DNA of 51,688 nt. It comes from Paracoccus acridae (GTDB taxonomy: Bacteria; Pseudomonadota; Alphaproteobacteria; Rhodobacterales; Rhodobacteraceae). The position numbers and the translations under genes are program-made. How positions within the stretch are numbered: position 1 is the stretch's first letter; every line of letters starts with the position of its first letter. The notes under the pieces are model-generated. The model was not told the DNA's origin. It saw nothing but the letters and a program-made list of their open reading frames with translations, and made no database searches. The stretch is from NCBI RefSeq assembly GCF_014642735.1, contig NZ_BMIV01000015.1:1-51688 (forward strand), written 5' to 3'. Of the stretch, positions 8,184 to 17,343 are shown in pieces.

Positions 8184-9632
8184 ATGTCCGTCCGCACCCT
8201 CGTCAAATCCATCCAGGACATCATGCGTCAGGACACCGGCGTCGATGGCGATGCGCAACGCATCAGCCAGCTGACCTGGATGTTCTTTCTCAAGATCATC
8301 GACGATCAGGATCAGGAGCTCGAACTCCTGAAGGGAGACTACCGCTCGCCCATCCCTGCTCGCCTGCAATGGCGCAACTGGGCCGCAGACCCCGAAGGGA
8401 TCACGGGTGAGGATCTGCTGGCCTTCATCAACGGCGACCTCTTCCCGTCGCTGAAGATCCTGGCGCCTGCCACGCCCCGCGCGCGCACCGTACGCGACGT
8501 GTTCGAGGACGCCTACAACTACATGAAGTCCGGGCAGCTGATGCGGCAGGTGGTCAACCGCATTAACAACGTCGATTTCAACAACCTTTCCGAGCGCCAG
8601 CATTTCGGGGACATTTACGAACAGCTGTTGAACGACCTGCAATCAGCGGGCAACGCGGGTGAATACTACACCCCTCGCGCCGTTACCGCTTTCATGGTGC
8701 AGATGACCGACCCCAAGCCCGGCGAGATCCTGTTCGATCCTGCCTGCGGCACGGGCGGCTTTCTGACCTGCGCCATCCGCCACATGCGCGAGCATTCCGT
8801 CAAGCGCCCCGAGGACGAGGCGAAACTGCAAGCCAGCCTGCGCGCGGTCGAGAAGAAGCAGCTTCCCCACATGCTGGCCGTTACCAACATGCTTTTGCAC
8901 GGCATCGAGGATCCGTCCTTTCTGCGCCACGACAACACGCTGGCGCGTCCCTACATCTCCTGGGGCAAGGACGAGCGGGTGGACATCGTGCTCTCGAACC
9001 CGCCCTTCGGGGGACGCGAGGAGGACGGGATCGAGTCGAACTTTCCCCAGCACTTCCGCACGCGCGAGACCGCCGATCTGTTCCTCGCCCTGATCATCCG
9101 CCTGCTGCGGCCCGGCGGCCGCGCGGCGGTGGTGCTGCCTGACGGCTCGCTCTTCGGCGAGGGTGTGAAGACTCGGCTCAAGGAGCACCTGATGGAGGAA
9201 TGCAATCTCCACACCATCGTGCGCCTGCCGAACTCGGTCTTCCGACCCTATGCCTCGATTGGCACCAACCTGCTGTTCTTCGAGAAGGGCGCGCCCACCA
9301 GGGACATCTGGTTCTGGGAGCATCAGGTGCCCGAGGGGCAGAAGGCCTATTCCATGACCCGGCCCATCCGGCTGGAGCATCTGGCGGACTGCGCCGCCTG
9401 GTGGGGCGGGCCGCGCCGCGAGGAGCGGCAGGAGACCGAGCGCGCTTGGAAGGTCAGCGCCGAGGAGGTGAAGGCACGTGGCTACAACCTCGACATCAGG
9501 AACCCCTACACGGTGGCAGAGGATCACGGCGACCCCGAGACATTGCTGGAGGACCTGACCGCCGCCGAGAGCGAGGTGGCGGCAATCCGTGACCAGTTGA
9601 AGACGATCCTGTTCGAGGCGCTTGTCCGATGA
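8184..9632 (+). CDS. hsdM: Type I DNA methyltransferase, HsdM subunit
   Basis: A 482-aa N6-adenine methyltransferase subunit. It has the helical N-terminal domain (VKSIQDIMRQ...), the SAM-binding motif FDPACGTGG at 184-192 and the catalytic NPPF motif at 272-275. It starts three bases after hsdR and its stop overlaps the hsdS start by four bases (ATGA), giving translational coupling. With HsdS it methylates the bipartite recognition site and protects host DNA. Confidence 0.95.
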   Translation: MSVRTLVKSIQDIMRQDTGVDGDAQRISQLTWMFFLKIIDDQDQELELLKGDYRSPIPARLQWRNWAADPEGITGEDLLAFINGDLFPSLKILAPATPRARTVRDVFEDAYNYMKSGQLMRQVVNRINNVDFNNLSERQHFGDIYEQLLNDLQSAGNAGEYYTPRAVTAFMVQMTDPKPGEILFDPACGTGGFLTCAIRHMREHSVKRPEDEAKLQASLRAVEKKQLPHMLAVTNMLLHGIEDPSFLRHDNTLARPYISWGKDERVDIVLSNPPFGGREEDGIESNFPQHFRTRETADLFLALIIRLLRPGGRAAVVLPDGSLFGEGVKTRLKEHLMEECNLHTIVRLPNSVFRPYASIGTNLLFFEKGAPTRDIWFWEHQVPEGQKAYSMTRPIRLEHLADCAAWWGGPRREERQETERAWKVSAEEVKARGYNLDIRNPYTVAEDHGDPETLLEDLTAAESEVAAIRDQLKTILFEALVR

Positions 9633-11380
9633 ACGCGGAACGGCTGCTTACCCTCTACGAACGGGTGGCCGAGGCTCCCGACGCGGTTCCCCGCCTGCGC
9701 CGTTTCGTCTTGGACCTCGCCGTGCGGGGGAAGCTGGTGGCGCAGGACGCGAGCGACGAACCCGCGTCGGAGTTGCTGAAGCGGATTGCGGCGGAGAAGG
9801 CGCGGCTAGTGAAGGCTGGGGAGATGAAGGTTCGCAAGCTGCAGGCCCGAGAAAGAAGTGAACCGCTTGATTTCACACTTCCGACAGGCTGGGGGCTGAC
9901 CGAGCTTGGCACCGTTTCCATGAAGATTACAGACGGTGCGCACAAGACGCCGACCTACGTTGAAAAAGGCGTGCCCTTCGTCAGCGTAAAGGATTTCAGT
10001 GGTGGCAAACTCGATTTGAGCAATACGAGGTTCATCCCTGAATCAGAGCATCAGGTGCTCTACCAACGCTGCGATGCGCGGCGAGGCGACATTCTCTTGG
10101 GACGCATCGGCACCTTGGGAAAGGCCGTCCTCGTCGATACGGATGTCGAGTTCAGTTTATTCGTAAGCGTTGGCCTCATCCGCTTTGACCATCAGAATCT
10201 GTTGCCGGAGTTCTTTCGCCTTCTGCTCAACTCACCGTTCGTTGAGGACGAGTTCGATCGAATCAAGATCGGCGGCGGGACCCATACTAACAAGCTGAAC
10301 CTCGGCGACTTGCACACCGTTGCCCTTCCCCTCCCACCCCTCGCCGAGCAGCGGCGGATCGTGGCGAAGGTGGAGGAGCTGATGGCGCTTCTGGACCGGC
10401 TGGAGACGGCCTGCACCGCGCGCGAGGCCACCCGCGACCGGCTGACCGCCGCCAGCCTCGCCCGCCTGACCGCGCCCGATGCGGATGCAGCGGATTTCCC
10501 GGTCAACGCCCGCTTCGCCCTTGCCACGCTCCCCGCTCTCACCACCCGCCCCGACCAGATTAAACCCCTCCGTCAGACCATCCTCAATCTCGCCGTCCGC
10601 GGGAAGCTGGTGGAGCAGGACCCGGCCGATGAACCGGCGTCGGAGTTGTTGAAGCGGATCGCAGCGGCAAAGGCCGATGCGAAAGGTCGGAAAGGAGCCC
10701 GAGCAAAAGGAGTTCCGGCCGAGGCAGAGACCATGAACGCCGACTTTCCCACAGGCTGGGCATCCGTGCGCCTCGACAACGTGGCCGTCTCCATGCGCTA
10801 TGGCACGTCGATCAAGTGCGACTACGACAAACGGCTCGTCCCAGTTCTGAGGATTCCGAACGTGTCGAGCGGGCAGGTCGTTCTCGACGACATGAAACAC
10901 GGCCCGCTTTCCAAGGCAGACCGCGAGGCGCTGTCCCTGGAAGCAGACGATCTTCTGCTGATCCGGTCAAACGGCAGCTTGGATATTGTCGGGCGCGCAG
11001 CAGTGGTTCCGCCTGAAGCCGCTGGCATGGCCTTTGCCGGTTATTTGGTGCGCCTGCAAACACTCAGGGATGCCATCAACTCTCGCTATATTTGGCTGGC
11101 CCTCAACTCAGGCGCTGTTCGGGAGCAGATAGAGCGCCCTATTCGTTCAGCAGTCGGGCTGAAAAACGTTAACCTGACAGAAGTCGGCAACCTTTCGTTC
11201 TGGCTCCCACCCCTCGCCGAACAACTGCGGATCGTGGCCAAGGTCGATGCCCTCATGGCCCTCTGCGATCGGTTGGAGGCCGCCCTCACCACCGCCGACA
11301 CTACCCGAGCCCGCCTTCTCGAGGCGCTTCTGCAAGAAGCCCTCGCTCCGCCTGCCAGAACGATGGCGGCGGCCGAGTAG
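9629..11380 (+). CDS. hsdS: Type I specificity subunit HsdS
   Basis: A 583-aa specificity subunit with two target-recognition domains, each ending in the conserved region PPLAEQxRIVAKV (around 233-245 and 527-540) and each preceded by a segment of the type AVRGKLVxQDxxDEPASELLKRI. The near-repeat of that conserved helical block (about residues 35-60 and 325-350) shows the internal twofold design of HsdS. The variable domains between them set the two half-sites of the DNA target and cannot be read from sequence. Overlap with hsdM is four bases. Confidence 0.92.
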   Translation: MNAERLLTLYERVAEAPDAVPRLRRFVLDLAVRGKLVAQDASDEPASELLKRIAAEKARLVKAGEMKVRKLQARERSEPLDFTLPTGWGLTELGTVSMKITDGAHKTPTYVEKGVPFVSVKDFSGGKLDLSNTRFIPESEHQVLYQRCDARRGDILLGRIGTLGKAVLVDTDVEFSLFVSVGLIRFDHQNLLPEFFRLLLNSPFVEDEFDRIKIGGGTHTNKLNLGDLHTVALPLPPLAEQRRIVAKVEELMALLDRLETACTAREATRDRLTAASLARLTAPDADAADFPVNARFALATLPALTTRPDQIKPLRQTILNLAVRGKLVEQDPADEPASELLKRIAAAKADAKGRKGARAKGVPAEAETMNADFPTGWASVRLDNVAVSMRYGTSIKCDYDKRLVPVLRIPNVSSGQVVLDDMKHGPLSKADREALSLEADDLLLIRSNGSLDIVGRAAVVPPEAAGMAFAGYLVRLQTLRDAINSRYIWLALNSGAVREQIERPIRSAVGLKNVNLTEVGNLSFWLPPLAEQLRIVAKVDALMALCDRLEAALTTADTTRARLLEALLQEALAPPARTMAAAE

Positions 11381-11496
11381 GCACCCTTGCCCGGCTTCGC
11401 GCCGCCTGCTGCGGCCCAGCGAAAGTGCCATCTTATGCCCTCCCGATCGGGCCAGCCTTGCCTGTCGCGGATCGGCCCGGCGGCACGCCATGACCG

Positions 11497-13026
11497 TCAC
11501 CGCACCGTTCCAAAACACTCCACCAAGCGCGTCACCTGATCCAAATGGCGCGCCGTTTCCACCGGATCCAGCGGTTGGGCCAGGTCCTCTGCAATGACCG
11601 GCTCCACGCCGTTCTGGAACAGGAACAGCTTGGCGATTTCGCCGCGGATCGCGAAGTTCACGTTCTGGGGAATATCGCCGGTCGCGTCCGCCACCCTCTT
11701 CGCATCCAGCTTGGCCACGACCACACCCACCACACGGCCGGATGAATCGACCGCCGGGCCGCCCGAGTTGCCAGGCTGAACCGGGGCCGATATCTGCATC
11801 GTCGTCGCATCGCCCCCCAGTCCCTTCAGCCCCGTCACGCTGCCCCGTGTCACGTTCAGTCCCGACAGGAGGCCGTTCAGGGGATAGCCTGCAACGGTGA
11901 TGTCCGCGTTCAGGGATGCCGGGCGAGGCGCGAACGCGGCAACGTCCGCTGACAAAGGCGCACCCCCCAGCAAGGCAAGATCAAAGCCTTCATCGACCGA
12001 AAGCACTTGGACCGGATGGCCCGCGACCTCCAGGCTTTCGCATCCTTCCACGACATGGGCATTCGTCAGCAAATGACCCTCTGCCGAGACAACGAAGCCC
12101 GTGCCGTTACCCGTCTTCGTTGGCTCCGCAGGTGCAGCTGGCATCGGCTGCGGGGCAGCCACGACAGGCTGCTGCGGGGTGACAGGCGCCGCAGGCGGTA
12201 CGGTCATGCCCCTCTCCATGGTCAATGCGTCAGCACCACCGTCTGCCTTGTCGTCTTCGAGCTCCTTCAGAATCGTCGCCATAGAGCCGATGCCTGTAGC
12301 GATTTTTCCGCCTGTGGGAAGATCGAAGGGCGCGGGACGGCCCTTCGCAATGCTGCCGGATACTGCATTCAGGAGGTGGCGGTCGCCTGTAAGGACGGAC
12401 AGGACGATGGTCGACCAGCCGCCACGGCGCAGGTCGGACCGGACGTAAAGCAGTTTTCCTTCCGGCTGCTCGACGGAGGTGATCTGCACGGCGTCGCGGC
12501 GAAGCGTGTAGGGCGTCGAGATGGCTAGGGCGCTTCCCAAGGCATAGTTGTGGATCTGCGTGACCTGGGGCAAATCTCCGATTGTCAGGGAATAGCGCAG
12601 GGAACTGGCCGTGTGGGCATAGTTCAGGAACGCGTCGCTGCTCGGCTGGGCCTGCATCTGGCCTGCAGGGACGGCGAAAGACATATCCATGGGCTCGAAA
12701 TAGCGCTGTTCCCAGCCTTGGGCCTCGAAGCGCTCGAGGCCGCCGGTCGCCAGCAGGACGACCTCCCAGTTCTCCACCGGCAGATCAAGATCGTTCCGGA
12801 CCGCCCACTCTTCCAAGCTGCGCTGGCTCCCCTTGCCCCATGCGCCGTCCATCAGCGCAGTGTAGGTGCCCTCAAAGGCGAGGCTGATCTGGAGAAACCG
12901 CTTTTCATCATAGGTGAGCGATGCGGCGTCGAACTCGCCCCACATGTCTTCAACCGTGAAGGAATGACTCGGAGATGCGGCAATCCCGATCACGACACTG
13001 ATGGCGGCTATCTTGCGCATACGCAC
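11497..13026 (-). CDS. Secreted trypsin-like serine protease
   Basis: A 509-aa protein with a signal peptide (about 1-22, ending SPSHS). A 250-residue N-terminal region is unassigned and a proline/alanine-rich linker spans about 275-305. The C-terminal trypsin-2/DegP-like domain has the full triad: H324 in TNAHVV, D349 in FDLALL and S421 in QPGNSGGP. There is no PDZ domain. It is expected to work in the periplasm. It converges with hsdS and seems unrelated to the restriction operon. The N-terminal region contains a peptidoglycan-binding-like pattern (DGAWGKGSQRSLEEW), a hint of cell-wall association. Confidence 0.85.
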   Translation of the reverse strand: MRMRKIAAISVVIGIAASPSHSFTVEDMWGEFDAASLTYDEKRFLQISLAFEGTYTALMDGAWGKGSQRSLEEWAVRNDLDLPVENWEVVLLATGGLERFEAQGWEQRYFEPMDMSFAVPAGQMQAQPSSDAFLNYAHTASSLRYSLTIGDLPQVTQIHNYALGSALAISTPYTLRRDAVQITSVEQPEGKLLYVRSDLRRGGWSTIVLSVLTGDRHLLNAVSGSIAKGRPAPFDLPTGGKIATGIGSMATILKELEDDKADGGADALTMERGMTVPPAAPVTPQQPVVAAPQPMPAAPAEPTKTGNGTGFVVSAEGHLLTNAHVVEGCESLEVAGHPVQVLSVDEGFDLALLGGAPLSADVAAFAPRPASLNADITVAGYPLNGLLSGLNVTRGSVTGLKGLGGDATTMQISAPVQPGNSGGPAVDSSGRVVGVVVAKLDAKRVADATGDIPQNVNFAIRGEIAKLFLFQNGVEPVIAEDLAQPLDPVETARHLDQVTRLVECFGTVR

Positions 13027-13126
13027 CCGGCAGATGGCTTTACCTTCGCCCCATTGTCATGCGCGCCTGGCGCACTGTCAAAGGCATGGATGAAGCAGCC
13101 TAGCCAAAACTGCATAAAGATATCGC

Positions 13127-13357
13127 TTATGATATGGGGCCGCTCATAGACGCATGTCGCCTTGCCGGTGTTGCCGTCATTGTTGCAGGAAACAAGGAAA
13201 CAGAAATCCCCCGACCGCGGTCCGAGCGGCCGCAGATTTCCGATCCATAACTCTGCGTGTCAGTCACGAAGGGCGAGGCTCAGCGTTCTTGGGCATGAGC
13301 TGGCGGCGGCAGGGCGATACCGGCAATGCCGACTGCGGCAAGTGCAAGACGACGCAT
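13127..13357 (-). pseudogene. Short secreted protein gene with an in-frame TGA
   Basis: On the minus strand a GAGGAGG site precedes an ATG at 13357. The first 25 codons encode a clean signal peptide: basic start MRRL, a hydrophobic core and an AHA cleavage site. A TGA at 13280-13282 follows just after the cleavage site (AHAQER then stop). The same frame is then open for 50 codons to a TAA at 13127-13129. It looks like a small exported protein with a nonsense mutation, but a genuine 25-aa peptide or unrelated decay cannot be excluded. Confidence 0.35.
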
Positions 13358-13823
13358 GCGAAAACCTCCTCAATGACGATCAACTCATTCAGATCAGGTC
13401 CGAGACCCGGTTAGCCAGACTGGCCAAACACCCGGTTCAAGCCCAACCGAGTACGCCCACAAGGCAATGATGGCGGCCAGCGTGACGAGATGCAGCCGCA
13501 GCGTGTCGAACTGGGCGCCACGGTGAGCGCTTCGGGCAAGCCGCACAGAGCTTACACGATACTCGGTTCATACTGCCCGCCGGCCTCGGTCTTCTGATGC
13601 AGGTTTCAGCCCTGTTCCTCGACTAAACAGGGCGTCCCCCTTCGGGTCGCGTCCCCGGTTCCGGCCGGCGAGCCGGCCTCCACCCGAGCTGGTCAGCGCG
13701 ATGCTCTCGGCTGCGGCGCGCGGATGCCTGTCTCGTCCCGAGCCAGTCCCTCGCCCGCCGGCTCTGGTCACCCTACCCTGCCCATCTCGTCCCTTCGGGC
13801 GGGACCGCTGACGCAGATATCAG
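13358..13823. other. GC-rich intergenic stretch
   Basis: No supported gene. The right half carries plasmid-style GC-rich sequence. A 19-base word starting CTGTCTCGTCC at 13729-13747 recurs at 18853-18871, inside the loop of the long inverted repeat there. This marks the two regions as related accessory DNA. Confidence 0.5.
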
Positions 13824-14363
13824 TTGAGCCATGCGCTGCGTTGGGAAAAGCCGTTTGGCCTCTCCACCGAGGACGTTCCGAACTGGCCGTCAACCGAGGC
13901 CAACGGCTACCAGCTTGACGCGCGGCTGACCGACAACCCGGCCCGCGATATGTTTGGCAAGGATCATGCCAAGTCCTTCCGGGCCTTTCGCAAGAAGGGT
14001 GCAGAGCATGTGAAGGGCGAACTGGCCCGCTTCCTTGCCGCGCATTATCGCGGTGGCAGCACGGACATGGCGGCCATGCTGGACAAGGAAACGCAGCCCA
14101 GTATCCGCGAAGTCTGGACACCGACCGCCGCCAATTTCTTTTCCCGCGTGGCTGGCGGCTATCTCGATGACCTATGGCGCGACCTGCTGGACCTCGCCCC
14201 CGAGCATCTGACCGCAACCACCTTCGCCAAGATGAAGAAGGGCGAAAAGGCCGAGCGGCTTGAAGCCTTGTTCCGGGGCGACGGGGATCTGTGCAGCGCC
14301 CTTGCCGTCACCGAGGAACAGGCCGCGAAGATCGCGGCATGGCTTCCCGAAGGCATGAAGTGA
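13824..14363 (+). pseudogene. 3' end of a ParB-like plasmid gene
   Basis: About 175 residues are readable, with no proper start: only a TTG without a ribosome site is available. The text, with LDARLTDNPARDMFGKDHA, then a segment ending HYRGG and the words WTPTAANFF, matches my memory of the C-terminal part of long ParB/Spo0J-family nuclease proteins on alphaproteobacterial plasmids (600-700 aa). The N-terminal ParB domain and the HTH are absent. Loss of the first two thirds means this is a remnant. It is followed by a GC hairpin that was probably its terminator. Confidence 0.6.
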
Positions 14364-14370
14364 CCGGCCG

Positions 14371-15087
14371 GTGGGGCGCAAGCGCCCCAACCGCGCCGCC
14401 CGCTGGTTCACCTACAAGCAGGCCCAAGAAGCAGGCGGACAGGTCCGCAAGGGTGAAAAATCCTCAACCGTTGTCAAATACGGCACCTTTGAGCGCGAGG
14501 ACGCGGACACCGGCGAGGAACGCCGCCTGCCCTACCTGAAAGCCTACCGGGTCTTTAATGCCGAGCAGATCGACGGATTGCCCGCCGAATACTATGGCAC
14601 CCCCGCCGAGCCTGCCCGCGACCTTGGCACCGAGGCCGACCCCGCCCTTGACGCATTTTTCGCCGCCACAGGCGCGGACATTCGCACCAGTGACGAGCCG
14701 CAAGCCTTCTACAACCCCGCCGAGGACTTCATTCACATGCCGCCGATTGCGACGTTCCACAGCGCCGCAGGCTACTATGCCACGCTTGCCCATGAGGCCA
14801 CGCACTGGACCGGCCACAAGAGCCGCCTTGACCGCTTTTCCCGCTTCAACGACCGCAAGGCTTATGCGTTCGAGGAACTGATCGCCGAGATTGGCAACTG
14901 CATGACCTGCGCCCGGCTTGGCCTGACCCCCGATTTTGACCAGTCCGGCGCTTATGTCCAAAGTTGGTTGCGCGCTATGGCGGACGACAAGCGGCTGATC
15001 TTCAAAGCCGCCAGCGAGGCGCAGAAGGCCGCCGAATGGCTGGCAAAAGGCAAGCCCGCCGAGAAGGAAGAAGGGGCGGCCGCATGA
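14371..15087 (+). pseudogene. 5'-truncated ArdC-like antirestriction protein
   Basis: About 238 residues of an ArdC/DUF1738-type protein. The zinc-metallopeptidase signature HEATH is at 141-145 with a further E in the AFEELIAEIG segment. The N-terminal single-strand DNA-binding region is incomplete: the family normally has about 70-80 further residues before the segment corresponding to WFTYKQAQEAGG. The reading frame now begins with a GTG inside a GC hairpin (14373-14388), so a deletion seems to have joined the ParB tail to the ArdC interior. ArdC proteins protect incoming plasmid DNA from restriction; this copy is probably inactive or altered. Confidence 0.7.
14373..14388 (+). terminator. 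GC hairpin after the ParB-like remnant
   Basis: Perfect arms GGGGCGC and GCGCCCC with an AA loop lie ten bases after the ParB-like stop. There is no strong T tract. It now sits inside the first codons of the truncated ArdC frame, which supports the idea of a deletion junction just downstream. Confidence 0.45.
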
Positions 15088-15263
15088 GCGGCCCCCACCC
15101 CCTGCCCGTCCTGTCCTGCCGCAAATGCGGCAGGAACAACCCTTGGGTCTATCTCGCGCCGGTCGTGGTCGAGGGAACCGGCACCTGCATCTGCATGGAT
15201 TGCGCCGCCACGCGCGGCTGGCTGGACGCGGCCGGAAGTCTCAAGCCGGGAGTTTCCTTGTGA
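15084..15263 (+). CDS. Small zinc-ribbon-like protein, 59 aa
   Basis: A 59-aa protein with two Cys-x2-Cys pairs (SCRKCGRNN and ICMDC) about 25 residues apart, a likely zinc ribbon. It overlaps the ArdC stop by four bases (ATGA), so it is translated by coupling. It belongs to the plasmid-style small-gene string downstream of ardC. The function is not known. Confidence 0.65.
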   Translation: MSGPHPLPVLSCRKCGRNNPWVYLAPVVVEGTGTCICMDCAATRGWLDAAGSLKPGVSL

Positions 15264-15427
15264 CGACCTACGAGATCCGGGACGACCCCGACGACCTGCC
15301 CATCATCTGCGCGACCTTGGCAGAAGCGGAGCTGCGCGGCAGTCGCCGCGCCGCCCGCCTCGGCATCGAGGTTCTGATTTACGAAATGCACCCCACGCGC
15401 GGAGAACGGCTTATCAGCGCGATCTGA
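15260..15427 (+). CDS. Small hypothetical protein, 55 aa
   Basis: A GTG start overlaps the previous stop by four bases (GTGA). The 55-aa product (starting TTYEIRDDPDD) has one helix-rich middle with LAEAELRGSRRAARLG and no recognised domain. Coupled translation and a strong terminator right after it support it as the last gene of the ardC operon. Confidence 0.6.
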   Translation: MTTYEIRDDPDDLPIICATLAEAELRGSRRAARLGIEVLIYEMHPTRGERLISAI

Positions 15428-15433
15428 CACCCG

Positions 15434-15458
15434 GCCCCCGCAGCAGCGGGGGCTTTTC
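15434..15458 (+). terminator. Rho-independent terminator of the ardC operon
   Basis: Perfect 8-bp arms GCCCCCGC and GCGGGGGC with an AGCA loop are followed by TTTTCC. It lies seven bases after the stop of the 55-aa gene. Confidence 0.85.
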
Positions 15459-15575
15459 CGTGTCGATCTGGTTGACCAGGCGGGGCGGAGCCGCCGGCCC
15501 CGCCCCGCCTGGCCCTGCGCTGTCCGCGCAGGAGCCGCGAACGCGGCCAAGCGGAGACGGCTGCGCCGTCAGCCA

Positions 15576-16091
15576 TCAGCTTCTAAAAGTGGGTTCAACC
15601 CGCTGGTTGTATTGCTTGCGAGCTTCTGAACGAACGTCACCGTTTGCTTTTCCTTGGCGTGACCAGAGGAAAAGAAAAATTGCAATAGCTACATACGCGA
15701 GAATTTCAGGAAGCCCAGACTGAAGCCCGCGCTTAACAATGCTTCCAGCAGTCACGAGGAACGTGAGCACTGCGCGGAAGGTGAGATAAGCGACAAAGAA
15801 GCCCCTTCGTGGTGCGCGACGCCAAAGTAAGCCAGGCAGACCACAAGTGAAAAGAAACGCGACAAGGGCTATCTGCTCCTCGCTGCCCCCTAAATAATGC
15901 CCCATGTCAGGCCAAGTCATTGGTGCATTGATGAGCTTGCGTAAGCCCAAAACAAGCGGAGCAAAAAGAAGAAAAGCGGCGGCAAAGCGAAGCGCGTTTA
16001 CGATACGACTTCCTTCCACTCGGGCAAGAACGACAATCAGGATTGCAGGAACGGCGACGAGACCGAGAGATGCAAAGAGAGGAAGCAACAA
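15576..16091 (-). CDS. Hypothetical membrane protein, 171 aa
   Basis: A 171-aa protein with about four hydrophobic segments (around 3-23, 33-50, 73-90 and 100-118, with a fifth possible at 130-143). No family is recognised. Base composition is less GC-rich than the flanks, suggesting acquired DNA. It stands alone on the minus strand. Confidence 0.55.
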   Translation of the reverse strand: MLLPLFASLGLVAVPAILIVVLARVEGSRIVNALRFAAAFLLFAPLVLGLRKLINAPMTWPDMGHYLGGSEEQIALVAFLFTCGLPGLLWRRAPRRGFFVAYLTFRAVLTFLVTAGSIVKRGLQSGLPEILAYVAIAIFLFLWSRQGKANGDVRSEARKQYNQRVEPTFRS

Positions 16092-16224
16092 GCGAAGCCT
16101 CGCAAAATTTAGGGTAGAGGCCTCATCATTACCGATCTGCCTCGGGTTGTCAGGCGATATACTACGCAGGAACTAGCGGGCGCATCATCGAACATGAAGG
16201 TTGATGCGGCATCTTTGGATACCG

Positions 16225-16668
16225 TCATCCTGCTTCCCGCCATGCGGTCCAGTCCTCTTGCGTAATCCTGTCGATCGCCGGGTTGCTGTGCAGCACCGGC
16301 AGGTGCAGCGACTCCGCGGCCGCAAGCGCCAGACAGGTCTGCACCGTCAGTTTCGCCGGGTGATCCGCCTGCGGGCCGAACCGGGCCGCAAGCCTGCATC
16401 CATCCGCTGCGATGCGCGGGCTGACCACGATTTCATAGACGTTCAGGATCTGAAGCAGGCTGTCGAATATCTCGGTGGCCTGTTCAACCGCCTTGGCAGA
16501 GACGCCGCGCGTATCCGCGCGGCTTTCGGCCAAGGCCATGACCACATCGAGGCGCACGCTGGCCGAGGTCTTGCACGGCTTGCGGCTGTTCTTGATCTTT
16601 TCCACCAGCAAGGCCGCGTCAGACCTGTTGCCCAGGATGGCAAGGAAGGCAGAGCTATCAATGAACAT
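16225..16668 (-). CDS. VapC-like PIN toxin with a degenerate active site
   Basis: A 147-aa PIN-domain protein. The first acid D4 (FIDSSAF) is present. The position usually E in the second motif is D41 (VRLDVVMAL). The third acid, normally in a G-D-C motif, is replaced: the sequence reads Q110-T111-C112. The last motif (HSNPAIDRI instead of a KGxDFxxTDI-like text) is also altered. The gene starts with a one-base overlap (TGATG) with the antitoxin stop. Loss of acids suggests a weak or inactive ribonuclease. The comparison relies on remembered family motifs. Confidence 0.7.
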   Translation of the reverse strand: MFIDSSAFLAILGNRSDAALLVEKIKNSRKPCKTSASVRLDVVMALAESRADTRGVSAKAVEQATEIFDSLLQILNVYEIVVSPRIAADGCRLAARFGPQADHPAKLTVQTCLALAAAESLHLPVLHSNPAIDRITQEDWTAWREAG

Positions 16669-16895
16669 CAGCGTTTGCCCTTCGGCGGAACGATGTGCGT
16701 AGACTTGAAGCCGTAGTCCTTCACCTTCTCCTGCAAGGCGGCAATCTGGTCCTCGATGGTCGGGATGGATCGCAGGCGCTCGATCTCGTGCTGGATCGCC
16801 TGCCGCACCGCTTCCGTCTTGGTGACACCGAGCATCTCCGCCAGCGTTTCCGCCAGATCGTTCACGCCTTCATCGCGGATGGATAACTTGCCCAT
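16668..16895 (-). CDS. VapB-like antitoxin (Rv0623 type)
   Basis: A 75-aa antitoxin. Residues 1-30 (LSIRDEGVNDLAETLAEMLG, then TKTEAVRQAI) match the short N-terminal DNA-binding domain of the Rv0623-type VapB family, where the K-T-E-A-V motif is typical. The remainder is a helical toxin-binding tail. AGGA lies before the ATG. It is followed by the VapC-like gene with a one-base overlap. Confidence 0.75.
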   Translation of the reverse strand: MGKLSIRDEGVNDLAETLAEMLGVTKTEAVRQAIQHEIERLRSIPTIEDQIAALQEKVKDYGFKSTHIVPPKGKR

Positions 16896-16980
16896 GTGCG
16901 TCCTAGTGGGTATGCACAGTAATTGCGAATTAGTCTATACAATGGCATAATCAGGGGCAAGTTAGAATGAAGTTCAGGCC

Positions 16981-17280
16981 ATGCCACCCGATACCCTGAC
17001 GGGCCGCATCCGCTTCCTGGTGTTGCAGCCGGTCGATGCCCTGCGCTTCGCGCACGGCACGCCCGCCGACGAACTCGGCGGGCTGAAGGCTGCGGCGGTC
17101 CTGCTGCTGCTGGTCAACTTCGCCTTCGCCATGACGCTCTATTATCATGGCGAGGCGCTGACGCTGCTGCCTCTCATCGGCAACGGCCTGCACCTCGTGC
17201 TGGTCTATATCCAGCGGGTGGTCGACCTCTTTGCCTGGGGCATGTTCCTCTATCTGGTGATCCTGCGCCGCCGCGCCTGA
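16981..17280 (+). CDS. Small membrane protein, 99 aa
   Basis: A 99-aa protein with two predicted membrane helices (around 36-55 and 67-92). The N-terminus (TLTGRIRFLVLQPVDALRF) is amphipathic. It diverges from vapBC. No family was recognised and no obvious ribosome site is visible. Confidence 0.5.
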   Translation: MPPDTLTGRIRFLVLQPVDALRFAHGTPADELGGLKAAAVLLLLVNFAFAMTLYYHGEALTLLPLIGNGLHLVLVYIQRVVDLFAWGMFLYLVILRRRA

Positions 17281-17343
17281 GCCCCCGTCGCGGAAACATC
17301 GCACCCAATGCCGCGTTGATCCTTCACAGGTATGGAGGCAACG

